A DNA stretch of 64,000 bases from Albifimbria verrucaria. Its lineage: Eukaryota > Ascomycota > Sordariomycetes > Hypocreales > Stachybotryaceae. Positions 43,707 through 55,722 of the stretch are shown here, piece after piece (the stretch's first letter is position 1; each line of letters starts with the position of its first letter). Where the stretch lies: contig JAHREC010000011.1 of assembly GCA_020081605.1 (NCBI GenBank), positions 4,650,001 to 4,714,000 of the forward strand, read 5' to 3'. Both the position numbers and the translations under genes were made by a program. Below the pieces are notes generated by a model, which was given only the letters and a program-made list of their open reading frames with translations, ran no database searches and was not told the origin of the DNA.

Positions 43707-45240
43707 ATGAAAGGATTTTGCCTCTCATTTTGGGTGTTTGCAGTCGAGCTCGCAGGCTTATCTCTTGCGAGCTGCCCCGCAAAGCCGAAGAATTTCTACC
43801 TCACGCTGACTCCCAATCTAGATCCTTTGGGCTACACTCTAGATGGAACTCTGGTACTTGATCACAGAGTGTCTAACAATGAAACCCTGCTCTTCATGCC
43901 AACACAAATTGCAAGTGTCGCCACGGCTGATTATGGCGATCGCTTAGTAGCCTCAGATGCTGACGGTCTTCTACCTCTAAGTTCAAGAGAGGTGAAAAAT
44001 GGCCCCTTCAATCTCCCCACCGTCTCTGGAGTGTTCAAAGAGCTACAACAGGCCCCATAACTATTCGCTTCAAGGCGCATCCAAACCATGTCAACAGGAC
44101 TGCACTTCCTGGACCTCATTTTGACCTTCGCAATGGAACTGATGGCCTCACTGGTTCTATGTGGGCCATTATACCTACACCAAACGCTCTTTCTGAGGAG
44201 ATTTACAATTTCACGCTGTTCTGGAACATTTCAAACACACACGGCGCTGCATTTACCCACCATGATGGTGTTGGCCCGCATGAATACAGCTTCGTTGGAC
44301 CGTTGACCAAGCTACTTCAAACCTTTTTCATTGTGGGCGATGTGCACGCCCACCCCCAAATTCCTACTGCCCCTGAAGCCAAATTCAGCATGTACTGGCT
44401 AGAGGAGCCGCCTTTTGATCCTGAAGCCACCTCTGCCAAGCTTAAAATGCTTTTAGAGTATTCGGCCGATTTCTGGCAGGATCGGGCTGATGAGGCATAT
44501 CGGGTTTTTGTTCGCGTTAATGAAGAGACCTCTGCTGGGTCGGTTGCTCCTGGTGCAGGTGGTACCGCCTTTCCTCGAGCGTTTCTTTTTGGCTATAACA
44601 GAGATACTGGCATTCCAGAGGACCGGCTGCTGAGGCTTCTGGCGCATGAAATGACCCACGAATGGACAACGTGGAGCGCAGGTACCAACGCTGAGCAGTC
44701 GCGATATAATGAGGGTTCTGCGGAGTACTGGTCATTGAGGTTACTGTGGCGATTGGGGATTATTTCTGCCGATGAGTTTCTCAACGACATGAACACTCGC
44801 GCTCTTGACTACTATGCCAATCCGGCGTCTAACCTTTCTGACGAAGAAGCCCAGAAGATTGCCTGGCAGGTGAGGCCAGCACAACGAGTTCCCTATGGCC
44901 GTGGCATGCTGCACTTTACAAACATTGATGCACAGCTCCGGGCCACTTCCAACGGGACATTAAAGCTAGACGACCTAGCTATTCCATTCCTGCATGTGTG
45001 TCGAGATCGAGGAGCTGTGGAGCGGATGAGTGGTTTTCTTTGCTTTCAGGTGCTCTTGGTGAAGCAGCTGTAGCAGAGTGGAAGAGAGTTTCTGAAGGTC
45101 AACCACTGGTCCTGCAGCAAGGTAGCTTGGGTCACTGTTTCGAGGTCGTCCGGGATGATGTCGCTGAGTCGGCTTATCATTGGCAGGCCCGAAAGGAGTC
45201 AGCATTTCCAGTCCTGCCTGCATTATTTAGCCAAGCATGA
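43707..45240 (+). CDS. Secreted M61-like metallopeptidase
   Basis: Probable zinc aminopeptidase of the M61 (glycyl aminopeptidase) type. The ATG at 43707 opens a signal peptide (MKGFCLSFWVFAVELAGLSL). An N-terminal beta domain (FYLTLTPNLDPLGYTLDG, VSNNETLLFMP) is followed by the thermolysin-like catalytic domain with the zinc motif HEMTHEWTTW around 44645-44674 and the downstream glutamate in RYNEGSAEYWSLRL. The family's C-terminal helical/PDZ-like part is short here. Single exon. One C is missing at 44053-44056 (ELQQAP/ITIRF) and one G at 45019-45020 (RGAVG/ADEWF). Corrected length is 511 residues. Bacterial M61 enzymes prefer Gly or Ala at the N-terminus; the fungal substrate is unknown. 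Confidence 0.87.
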
Positions 45241-46269
45241 TTTGCCAGGAATAAAAGCGCAAATGGTGACACAATGGTTGAAACCATGTCGATGGTATGC
45301 TGTATGAGAGGATTGAATGTTGTGTTCTTATTGCTTGTGAACCTTGGTCGTGTTTACTTCTTTTCAGAGGCGATGGCTGCATCAATATGACTAAACTAGC
45401 AACCCGTCAATAGCCGTATAAAATACATTAGATGAATTATCATCGTTTTTTAGACCTTTGTACTCTATAATTATGAGACGGCGGATATCTCTCAATTTGC
45501 ATCTGCTCCCGGTGAGCGTGGACAGGTAAATTTAGCAAATAAGTAGAGCAGCTGTACTTGGAAAGATGGGGTGGGCTATAGAGTCTTTATCGTTGCTATC
45601 CTTGCTATTAACGGGCTAGACATATAGTTTCTACCATTCATATAACATATTTCCGTCTCGGAATCAAAAGACAAAAAATACGCTCACAGTTATCTCTCAA
45701 GCTCTCAGAATCTTTAACATATCTAATTTGTCATGGCTTCGTTCAAGGCGTGAAACCTCGAAGAACATATAAAACATTTAACCATAGTCACAAACTGCGA
45801 TACATGTTATCTGACAGTCGCTGTGGTTTTTATGAATGCTTTTGTTTGTCCAATGAGCAGTTCATGATATGACCGGAGATGCTTTGCTGATCAGGGATCA
45901 ATTTTAGCGTCTAGGTTAATGGTCAAGCTTAAACAGCCGCAGCACGTGCTCAGTGGCTAACATGTTGATTGGACGCCCCAGAAGATCACTTGGCAAGACT
46001 CATTTCCCATTGTTGAATCATTCGCCGACCACAGCCATGTCAATTCTTCGGGACTGAATGCACATTCTTCTCCTTGTTCTGCCAGAGCTTACCGAACCCA
46101 GCGCTGGCATTATTCTTCAGGTCTGGAATCGCTTGACAACTCGTGGCAATCCGACCTTGTCATCTCATGATCAAGACTCCCCGCTGCGTGCGGAGAACGC
46201 ATTGACCAATTCGAGGACGTGAAACATCCTAAAGTCGCGTAGACGAGATTCCTCAACACTTGAGTCAAG
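45241..46269. other. Intergenic, 1.03 kb, AT-rich
   Basis: No supported gene. 3' flank of the peptidase and promoter of the chromate-type transporter. Confidence 0.45.
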
Positions 46270-48076
46270 ATGGGAGTGAAGAGTCAATTGAGTTGGTCCT
46301 CGTCCGACATTGGCGAGAGGTTCTGGAACACCGTGCGGCAGAACTGGTATCTGGGCTTCACTTCCTTCGGTGGACCACCGGTTCATTTCAAGATTGTGAG
46401 TATCAATTCCATGTCTGGCAAGGGAGCACGAGAGCCTGCAGAATTGTGCGCTCGGATCCGGACCGAATCGATGTGCATGCAGGAGACACCGCATCTTGAG
46501 TCGTCCCGCATGAAGCACAAAGCTAACAATATTCGGCCGTAGTTTCACGACAAGTATGTCAACAAATTATCATGGATCACCGAGGATGTGGTGAGTGATG
46601 CTATTAAGGGAAGGAAACATTTCGAGCATTTTCTGACGCGGCCTAGTATCAAGAGCTGTTCAGTGTTTGCCAGGCCTTTTCTGGTCCTGGCAGCACCAAA
46701 ATGCATTACTGCATCAATCTTCTCCACGACGGCTTCCTCCCAGCTGTACTAGGCTTTCTGATTTGGAGGTGAGGGCTACTTACTCCACTAAATGCCCATC
46801 GAATCCCAGTATTGACCTCTTGAAGTCTCCCTGGAGCACTAGGAATGTACGGCCTGTCCGTCGGAGTGTCTAATATCGGCGACTCTTTGCCTCGCGCCGT
46901 TTATGCTCTCCTCTCCGGCCTCAATGCTGCAACAGTCGGCATCATCGTTCTTGCTGCCGTACAGCTCTCCGAAAAAGCCATCACGGATACACTCACTCGA
47001 GTTCTCGTCTTCCTGGGCGCGACTGCCGGCTTGATGTACAACGCTTTGTGGTATTTTCCCCTGCTTATGTTTCTGGCCGGTGTGACGGCTGTTGTCCACG
47101 ACTTCCGTTGGCTACACGGACCAGTGAAGTCGGTTATCGCCATCTTCACACGCAAGCATAACCGTGACGAAGAGCCAGAGGATGGTGTAGAGCTACAGAT
47201 TCATCGAGAAGCAGCCGCCGCCGCCGAACCTCCTCGAGGCCAGTCCGACGCCGATGCTGGACCTTCCGGTCAAACTGGCGTGAAGGGGTCTGTGGAAGAC
47301 AACAACCCACGAGACAACACCAAAGGCGACATTTCCACGGCTCCACCCCAATCCTCGAACAGAGACGAGGAACCGAGAACTGTACCTGAGTCCCGCCGAC
47401 TGAACATTAGTTGGAAGTTTGGTCTAGCTGTAATTGCTGCTTTTCTCATCTCCTTCATCATTGTTATGGTTCTACGAGGAACCCTACCAAACAAGAATCG
47501 CCTCTACAGTCTTTTCGCCAACATGTATCTTGCGGGAACCATCATTTTTGGTGGTGGCCCTGTAGTTATTCCACTGCTTCGAGAGTATATTGTCGCCGAA
47601 AATTGGGTTAGCCCGCGAGATTTCTTGATCGGTCTGGCTCTGATTCAAGCGTTCCCAGGACCTAATTTCAACTTTGCGGTATATCTCGGTAGTTTAGCCG
47701 CTATCAATGGTGGCTACAACTCTGCTGCCGGCGCTATCCTTGGCTTCTTGGGCATATTCCTCCCTGGGCTGGTTACAGTGCATGGAACGATGGGTATCTG
47801 GAATGCGATCAGAGGCTGGAGAGGCGTCAAGTCGGCCTTGAGAGGTATCAATGCCGCTGCTGTTGGACTTATTTATACAGCAGTTTACAGGCTTTGGCAA
47901 ATTGGGCATATTGATGAGGGATTCCAGCAAGGAACAAGCCTTGCCATTGATCCATGGTGGGTTGTAGTCACTGCTACAAGTTATGTCGGTGGTTATTGGT
48001 TCCGGTTGAGTCCCCTGTTGCAATCATCATGGGCGCAGTCATGGGTCTGATCTGGTATGGTGTCGTTTCGGATTAG
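46270..48076 (+). CDS. Chromate-type ion transporter, two CHR domains
   Basis: Multi-pass membrane protein of the CHR superfamily (ChrA type). Exons 46270-46395, 46543-46590, 46647-46768 and 46826-48076, with introns of 147, 56 and 57 nt. The first CHR half contains YLGFTSFGGPPVHFKI and VCQAFSGPGSTKM; the second, after a polar loop of about 110 residues (about 47150-47400), repeats the pattern as LAGTIIFGGGPVVIPLL and LIQAFPGPNFNFAVYLG. This pairing of FGG and FxGP motifs is diagnostic of bidomain CHR proteins. One C is missing at 48012-48015; with it the protein ends ...WYGVVSD, 515 residues. In fungi such proteins have been tied to chromate accumulation or tolerance; the physiological anion may be sulfate-like. 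Confidence 0.93.
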
Positions 48077-49261
48077 ATGCCGGGAGCCTTACGGAAGCTG
48101 GCCTGAACTAGTATATTTCGGTCGAGATGTCGATATAGCTCTTCAATAGTTTTCTTTTAATTCTGCAAGGAGACGCTTGCTTAGAGACACTGTAACGGAA
48201 TTGGGCACCACGATTAACAAAAGGACTTTTTTTGGAAATCACAAGCCTGGTCCCCATACGCAGTAGCCACGTGAATGCTTTTGTTGCTGTATGCCACGTA
48301 TGGGAGTATATGGCAGAGTGTAACAGTCAACGAGTGATACCGTTCACTCAGTGCAATGACATTCAAAACTGACAAAAAATGAACTCAGATCTGATATGTG
48401 CTCCAGCGAGGCAAAGCATCTCCAACATGAGCCGTTCCACAATGCTTTGGTAATGACGCAGGAGTAACAGATGTTAGTGACGAGTAACGAGAAAATTTCT
48501 ACAGTTACTACACAAAAAGTCATCTCTTACACAGATAAGTCCCGGCTTAGTTCGTCATCCCACTCGGCTACTGTCTACTGTCTAATCTAACCAAACGCAC
48601 GCCGTCGATCCAAGTTCTAGTTGGCATTGCTGCTTGACGAGATCCAGACTAATTTGGATCGTATATGTAGATCAAGTTTGTCAAGAATACTCTTGAAGCA
48701 AGGTATTGCGTCCTTCAAGGCAGAGTAGCGCAAAGGTAAACGCCACAACCGTGATTAAAACAAGCATTTTATCAAGGGGTATGTGGCATAGCTCATGCAA
48801 AGAATCGTCCTGGGTAAAAGCCTAGACTTGATCGGCAAGCTGAAGGGCAGAGTAGGCAGAATTCGATCTAGTTCGCTATTTTACTACCCCGAAAAATCGC
48901 GGCACTTGCCGGTGTTACGACATCCCCAGGTGTTGCTGTATGGGTCGAGTCATGGAAGCGACCTAGTCCGATCGCCGACGTGAGACTAAAGCCGCCAGGT
49001 CGGACACCGGCGTCGTATCGTGTATTTTATGTCACTAACTAGTCTGTATTCTACTTGGTGGTTTCGAAAACGTCGCCACGGTCGATGGGAGTGTTATACC
49101 GCATATGTAGAAAAGGAGTGGAATACGAGATAAGTTAAGGCTGCCTGCCGTTCGCTTGGAACAAGAATGTCGACATTTGCTGCCAAAGTGCCCTCCCATT
49201 GACTGCGTATCGAGTTGATTGATCACGGCTGATCGACTAAACTGATTTCCATTCAGTCAAA
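48077..49261. other. Intergenic, 1.2 kb
   Basis: No supported gene. Left end is the CHR 3' flank; the right end should carry the promoter of the PTH11-like gene. Confidence 0.45.
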
Positions 49262-50913
49262 ATGTCTGACGCTGGGTTAGAACGCGATGCGTCGGTATGC
49301 CTTTCGTATCTTGCGCTTGAGTGACTTGCGTTGGCTGACAAATGCCAGTTCCTTCACGAAGTCTGGGGCCTTTATGGGCTTGGGATGACCATACTCATAG
49401 TGCGGTTTGCTGTGCGATTCAAGACAGTAGGGTTCCGCGGTATGCAGCTGGACGACCTTTTCGCCTTTCTCGTTATGGTTATGTACACCTGCGATGCTGT
49501 CACCGTGCATCTCGTGTGTGAGTTTGATCCGACGACTTCTTTCAATATCATTCCTGAGCTAACCTTGTCGAAAGATTTGCTAGGATCCAACGTAGAAGCG
49601 TCGAAATTCCAACTCGATCGAAGTACGTTTGTAATATCCGCCGTCGAAAGAATACTGAAAATTAATGCGAGATGCGATAGAACTGACACAAGAGGAGATC
49701 GATCAATTCACGTTGGGATCCAAGTTGCAACTCACAGCGTGGTATTCATATACCGCACTTCTTTGGTGCTTGAAGGGCACCATGCTGTCTTTCTTCAAGC
49801 GTATTACCACAGGCCTTTGGCAAGCCCGGCTTGTCAGGGGTCTGAATTGGGTTTGCGTTGGATCATACCTTGTCGTCGTCGCTACAGTAAGATCATGTGG
49901 TGTGGAATGCCATTACAGTAAGCTGACTTGCTGAAAGCTTACCTTTGGGTGTTTTCCAACTCATAAGAACTGGCAGTAAGTACCTTGACCGTCCAAAATG
50001 CCTCGTTCGTTATACTGACCAATGTCCAGGGTGGTTCCAGATCCAGGATGTGAGCCAACCGAAACCATGCTCACAATGTCCGATGATACTAAACATATTT
50101 GCAGTGAAATGCACCTTTAGAATGCAGAACTTCCTCGTGACCGTTGTCCTCAATGTCCTGTAAGTCTAGCCCATGGTGGCCTGGCTCATTTGCATATAAC
50201 CTAACACATACTAGCACCGACGCTGCCCTGCTTTGTATTCCTCTGCCTTTGCTATGGACGCTCCAAGTCCCATTAAAGAAGTAAGTTTGTTCTCCTTGCC
50301 ATAGCTCCCAAATGAAGCATATCTTATTACAACTGGCTATTCATCACACCGATCATGCCCAACGATACTAATCTTTGATTCTTTCAACCAGGAAGCTTGT
50401 CATCGGTGTCCTCATCTGCTCCGGGTTCTTTGTCATTGCTGCGGCTATTATTCGAGTTGTTTTGACGTTGGGCGCATCTCCAAGTGGTACAAATATTAAC
50501 CGATGGGGTGTGCGTGAAACCATTGTGGGCATTATCTCAGTCAACATTCCCATCCTGAGACCGATGTTTACAAAAGCTTTTGGACTAAAACCCAGCCTAT
50601 CCACTCTTCCTATCTTGGTGGGAAGTCAACATTAGGTGGGCGCAGCCGGGCGTTGGAGAACGGGGAGGGCCCATATGAGATGGCAAGCAGCGTCACCGAT
50701 GGGCGTTCTGTCAAGGATAACGGCAGCGAGGAGTATATTGTCGGCCCAAGCGACAAGTCTGGCGCCAGACCTACAGACAACGAGATCCACGTGCAGACAG
50801 TCTATCAAGTAAAGACGGAAGATGCACTTAAGGGTGGAGGAACAGAAGGTTGGGAGACTAATGGGACAACTTCAAAGGTCCAAGCAGGAACGAGAAACGA
50901 CCAATACCAATAA
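49262..50913 (+). CDS. PTH11-like integral membrane protein (rhodopsin-fold domain)
   Basis: Seven-TM protein of the fungal-specific rhodopsin-like domain that occurs in PTH11-type surface-sensing receptors, here without a CFEM domain. Nine exons: 49262-49294, 49349-49517, 49575-49622, 49681-49886, 49938-49975, 50030-50049, 50105-50159, 50215-50280 and 50392-50913. Several exons are only 20-66 nt, common in this family. Recognisable blocks are VWGLYGLGMTILIVRFAVRF, GMQLDDLFAFLVMVMY, LTAWYSYTALLWCLKGTML, FPTHKNWQVVPDPG and LNVLTDAALLCIPLPLLW. The C-terminal tail is polar. One G is missing at 50620-50622; corrected exons sum to 1,158 nt, 385 residues. The ligand and any role in surface or host sensing are unknown. 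Confidence 0.88.
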
Positions 50914-51161
50914 AAACAAAGAAGGCATGCGCCTCATTCTAATAGAACATGATAGATTACAAGCTCTGGACAATTAATGGTACAAACGAAGTATAGAACA
51001 ACTTCCCACTGTAGCCAACTAGGCTGAGCTTCGAGGGAAATTGAAAAGTCATTATGCAGCATGCATGAATAGCTGTACAGAGCAAAAAGTTGAGAACAAG
51101 CTCCTTAATACAGATCTGGGACAAAAAGTGAAACTCGAGTATCGAATGGATTTATAGGAAT
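50914..51161. other. Short spacer before tRNA-Lys
   Basis: 248 bp holding the 3' UTR of the receptor gene; a TTTTT run on the minus strand near 51,122-51,128 could end tRNA-Lys transcription. Confidence 0.4.
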
Positions 51162-51244
51162 AGCCCAATGCGGGGTCGAACCCGCAACCTTGAGATTGTG
51201 TACTCGTTAAGAGTCTCACGCTCTACCGATTGAGCTAACCGGGC
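51162..51244 (-). tRNA. tRNA-Lys (CTT anticodon), with 11-nt intron
   Basis: Minus strand. Acceptor GCCCGGT/ATTGGGC (with G-T pairs), D-arm AGCTCAATCGGTAGAGC, anticodon stem TGAGA/TCTCA with loop CTCTTAA (anticodon CTT), interrupted after position 37 by an 11-nt intron. The T-stem GCGGG/CCCGC pairs, but the T-loop between has six bases where seven are universal: the run after TTCGA has four C, where five are needed. One C is therefore missing (plus-strand GGGG at 51172-51175), the same defect as in the broken protein genes. Otherwise a normal nuclear tRNA. Confidence 0.93.
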
Positions 51245-51628
51245 AGATTGCTCCTCGAGAATCACGTGATGGTATCGGGGAAATATTAAAGTATATAAAC
51301 TCTTGGTAGACGTCAACTTGATCTGCATCTTGGTGGGCATGCATCGTGTACTTGATCACTTGCCCAGAAGCCAAGCATGGCTGCGTACTTCTTCATCCCC
51401 ATAGGAAGGACCTACAAGACGCATTATATACCTTTTCTGCCAATGACTTAAATGCATTTGCCAACTTTTAGGAATCGTGTATCACATTGGTTTATCAATA
51501 TTTTGATGGCTTATGTTCTCTGCTGATCTCAAATATCTTAGGAGGATGTCACTTGGACTTCAGATTTGTGAAGAGAAATAATGTATTTTCTACTCAGTGT
51601 TCAACTAAGCAAAAGCCCATTCATAACC
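51245..51628. other. Intergenic, 384 bp
   Basis: Upstream flank of tRNA-Lys and 3' UTR of the OPT gene. Nothing else seen. Confidence 0.4.
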
Positions 51629-54349
51629 TCATTCCGGTACAGGACAAAGGTCGTAATTTCCATCTGCGTTGTTTCCCCACCATGTTGGGAAAGGATGCGC
51701 AGGGCCACCCGCTCCGAATACTGCGAAAGACAAGATGAAGAGGATGGTAAGACTGGCACCGTCAAAAGCACCTGTAACTAGGTACGAGTAGTCCTTGAAG
51801 ATGCGTGGGCGGTAGTTGCGCAGGTAGAATTGGACGAAGAACCCAGCAATGACCTGGCTGAAGATGACGCAAGTCTGGCTCTGGTTATAAGGAATGTAAC
51901 CAGCATATTGGATGAATTGCGGTAGGTTGATGTCGCCAACGTCAAAGTTTCTAATCTTGGGCTTGAACTGTAGTCATACTTCTGTTAGTATTTGCCAAGC
52001 CATTGAGAGATGGTTACATACGTGATAGAAAATGCGATGGATAACGACCAATCCTGCGCCAACTGCAAGACCAATGGGCACCAACTCATAGCGTGCACCT
52101 AGCTTGTAGATGTAGGATGCCAGGGCCCAAGAGGTTGCGTTTGTGTTGTATGACTGCATCGTCGCACCACTCCAAGAAGAGTTGCCGTTGCCGTCGACAA
52201 GAAGCTCTCGGTTACCTGTAACGATAGATATCATTACTGCGTAACTAATGAAGCCACCGAGAATGGTACCCCAGATCTGAGTCAGAAACATGACGCGAGG
52301 TGGAATTTTGACTAAAGTCGTTTCTTAGTACAGCTCGTTGAAGTGCGGGGATTGATGCTTTGCTTACGGTATTCGCCCATCTTCAAATCCGTGGACAGAT
52401 TGACAGTGTTGGAAATGATGTTGTGTGACCAGGCGGCAAAGTACATGTTGCCAATGGGAAGCCCAGGAAGTGTGAGACCTGCCAACATCTTGAAAAGATT
52501 GTTGGTGGCGATACCGTTACCGTAACGAGAGTAAAGAATAGTACTCTGTGCATGTAGTTTAGTCGTTTGTGATTTGAGGAGGTAAGATCAGTCAAACTTA
52601 CCAAAGGAGCCACAAAGATACCAGCCAAAAGCGAGACAATGTATGCCCAGGCCGGAAGCGTGACATGTTGTGTCGTTACAACAATAAGGCCGAGAACGAA
52701 ACTGACAACGAGAACGATGATGTACCACCACCACGGGGCCTCCTTATAGTTCTTTGCCATATATTCATGGTGACGATCGTCAAATTTGCCCTGTCTAGCG
52801 CTCTTGTAGGCTTTCAAGATGTCACCACCCCAAAAGAGAAAGACGTGGAGAACTAGGGCACCGATCTGAGAGATGATTAGATCAAATTGCTAGGAAAAGC
52901 CGAGCAACTTACAGCGGCATTCGCCATGAACATAGCAAAGGCGAAACTTCCAGTGAGTCTAGGTAGCCCAAACTGGAATAACGCCTCTTCGTCAAGGACG
53001 CCTCCCGCAAATACTTTATCAATAGGATACCTCGTGCCATTCTCGGTGAGAAGTCTAGTCGACATGAATGGAAGAGAGCTTGCACCCCAACCGTTGCCAT
53101 AGTAGATTGCGAGCATGCAGATGAAGCATACCAAGTAGCCTACTGCTGCATGGGCTTGTAAAGTAAGAGGCAGAGACGTGTTGAATGAAGTAATCTACAA
53201 ATGGGTTAGAAAACCGAGCTCTCGTTTAGGGTTCGCCCAAACATACGTATTGCCAGTCAAGGGAGATGCTGAAAAGACCAAGACCTTGATTATTGGTGGC
53301 ACCACCGAACAGGTTGTTCAGCGTGGCTGCTGTGTTGCCGGTTGCTTTCATCGCCGCGAGGCACTAAACCATGAGTGTAAGTAATAAGCCGGCAAATGAG
53401 AGCAAAGTATCATACCGGGATGGAGATTGAGTTGAGCCATGGCCAGATGTAAGCCGGGAAGAACTCCCAAATAGACATGCCTGTGAAGCTGTACCAGAAG
53501 TATCTGAGAGGCTTGGATTCCTTGACCTCCTGCCAATGAAGACCTTGCAGAGTCTTGACTGTTGGAAGACTGCTCCAGTAAACAGCGTCAACGTGCCAGA
53601 CAGTGATGGGTCGCAAGATGCCGCAGATGCCGTATCCAAACAAGCCGATTGAAATCACAGTCAAGATAACAGTCGCCGGGCTCAGAGGCAGGTCGTAGAA
53701 GAGGTCCTGTGCAGCAAACACCTTGATACTCTCGGCCGCGTTCGAGGCTGAAGTAGCCGTGATGGAGCAGATGGAGTGCTCCTTCAGACTCCAGGGCCCA
53801 GGGTTGAGAAAGTTGAAGACCGTGATGTATATTGGCAGTTTGCCCTGACCACCTCGGGACCTCCATTTGGCTTCGAGCTTGTCGCCTCGAGGGAGAATGG
53901 CTGCCCAACCATTACCGACGAAGTACGAGATGAGGACGATGAAAGTGCCTTGGATCGTGATATTGGTCGGTTTGAACTATGTAAGCAAGGGGTTAGTCAG
54001 ATGTATAAGTGTGCCAAGATCCTAGTTGTCTTACCACATAGATCTGGTACATGACACACTGAAAGCAAGCAAGAACCGAGGCTAAGAATAGACTTCGGAA
54101 CGTAAGCGAGTCATCGCCGTCGTCTCGGAGCGGAAGCAAGTGAAGAGCTGCATCTCTGCCGGTAATGATAATGACGTCCTTGCTCTCTCGGTCGCTGTCG
54201 TCTACATGGCCATCGTGCAAAACGGCACTGACGTCCTGCTTCACGGCCTCGTTCTTTTCATTGGTGACATCGGCACTCGGAATTGAGCCAATGTTATCTT
54301 CCGTGGAGGGCGTGCCCTCGCGGGCGGACAGATCCGAAGATACGGCCAT
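51629..54349 (-). CDS. OPT-family oligopeptide transporter
   Basis: Proton-coupled plasma-membrane importer of small peptides or glutathione-like compounds. From the ATG at 54349, a polar acidic N-terminus leads to DDSLTFRSLFLASVLACFQC. Eight exons: 54035-54349, 53416-53976, 53247-53363, 53195 boundary to 52913, 52602-52865, 52368-52545, 52022-52311 and 51629-51967; they sum to 2,346 nt, 781 residues, without any frame break. Family blocks are SYFVGNGWAAILPRG, NPGPWSLKEHSICSITATS, YIWPWLNSISIP, TGNTAATLNNLFGG and PHNIIS-like WSHNIISNTVNLSTDLKMGE, and the end has PTWWGNNADGNYDLCPVPE. About 14-16 TM helices. Substrate specificity is not predictable. Confidence 0.95.
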
Positions 54350-55722
54350 CACTTCGTTCTCCAGGCCAACTGTATAGGCTCGCCGCTGATACGGTACCAA
54401 TGCTCGGGTACAGTACCCGGATATTCCTCCATTGTTTATATATATTTTCCCACCAAATTTTCTAAATGTCTTATCTTGGAACTCGCCTTGCGCGGTGGTG
54501 TCATTTGGGGCGAAAATTGGCCATCGAGTGCCTCTGTTGGTTGAATGTCTGGTCTTCGGCGTTCTGGACTGATTGTCGGATATGTTGCAACAAGTTGGCA
54601 CCATCCAAAGCGCACATGCACCGATTCACTGCCGGGTCCCTTTGCAAAGATGCTCCTTTGAGGAAAACCCACCTTCCGCATACGAACTAGTTTTGTCTCC
54701 AGATCGGGAGTGAAACTGGCCACCGTTGAGGTGAGGTCTAACAACGACGGTGCCGTTCTTCCGAATTGCTGGTTGGTATCCACGCCTGGACCCAATTGTC
54801 TCAATTAAACGTCTTACACCATTCGCTTTGTGCATTGTGTAACATTGGGGTCCGGGCTTCTCGTACCTCTTTGGATGGAGAGCGCATTTTCCATGCTGCA
54901 TCGTGATTCCATCCATGGTTACATCTCCCTCTTCTGGACTAAGCATAAATCGTTCAGCTGCACGATAAGAACCCATTTGTGAAATTATTACATGTATAAC
55001 TTGCCTTCGTCTCGGTGCAGGATTTTCACATGGTGTGCCTTTGCCAATGGACTGTTAAGAATTACCGTGCCGCCTCCTTATCAGTTGAGTGGCACAATCC
55101 CAAATGAGTTGCATCTTGCTCATTTTCACGCGCGCACGTGCCCATGGAAAATAAGTTCCTTGCAGTAGACGCTGATATGGCAGCGTAGCAGGTTTTGGTG
55201 CTGGTGATAACGGCAGGGTTGACATCATTGTCCCCATTCGTCTATCCCCGGTGACATGCATCTCTCTCTTCCGCGATTTTTTTATTCTTCCACCACGGGC
55301 CGTCCTTTTGTTTCACGTTCGATATTCAAAGATAAGAATTGGTTCGCTTAAATGTTGACAAATCTTTCTCAAATACGACACGCTAAAAGGCTCTAGGTCC
55401 GGCTCGAAGTAGCCTTAAAGGTGTGTTGGATCCCTACCACTTGATGCAATATTGACAAGACGGGTATTATTGCCATGATTGCACTTCGCTCCCAAGAAGA
55501 AGGATTCATTTCTCGTCACATGACATGGCGAAAACTTCAAAAGGTCCCGTCCGCGTTTTTTGTCAATATATTGAGCTAAGAAGTCTAGCCATTTGACTAA
55601 ATAACAGGGGCTGGCCTAGATCATGACGCCTTCTGACAAGTTATAACCTTCGGTATGTGTCAAGGCTAAGTTGCCGGAAACGGAAACTGGTTTGTGCAAC
55701 ACAAGATCGGCTTCTACTACTT
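54350..55722. other. Intergenic, 1.4 kb
   Basis: OPT promoter on the left, 3' flank of the sugar transporter on the right. Two overlapping minus-strand frames at 54,436-54,976 are open for over 110 codons but show no motif and are not supported. Confidence 0.45.

Noticed and set aside
54436..54976. Two overlapping minus-strand frames upstream of OPT
   Set aside because: No motif or homologue known to me, and they overlap in different frames; likely 5' flank of OPT.
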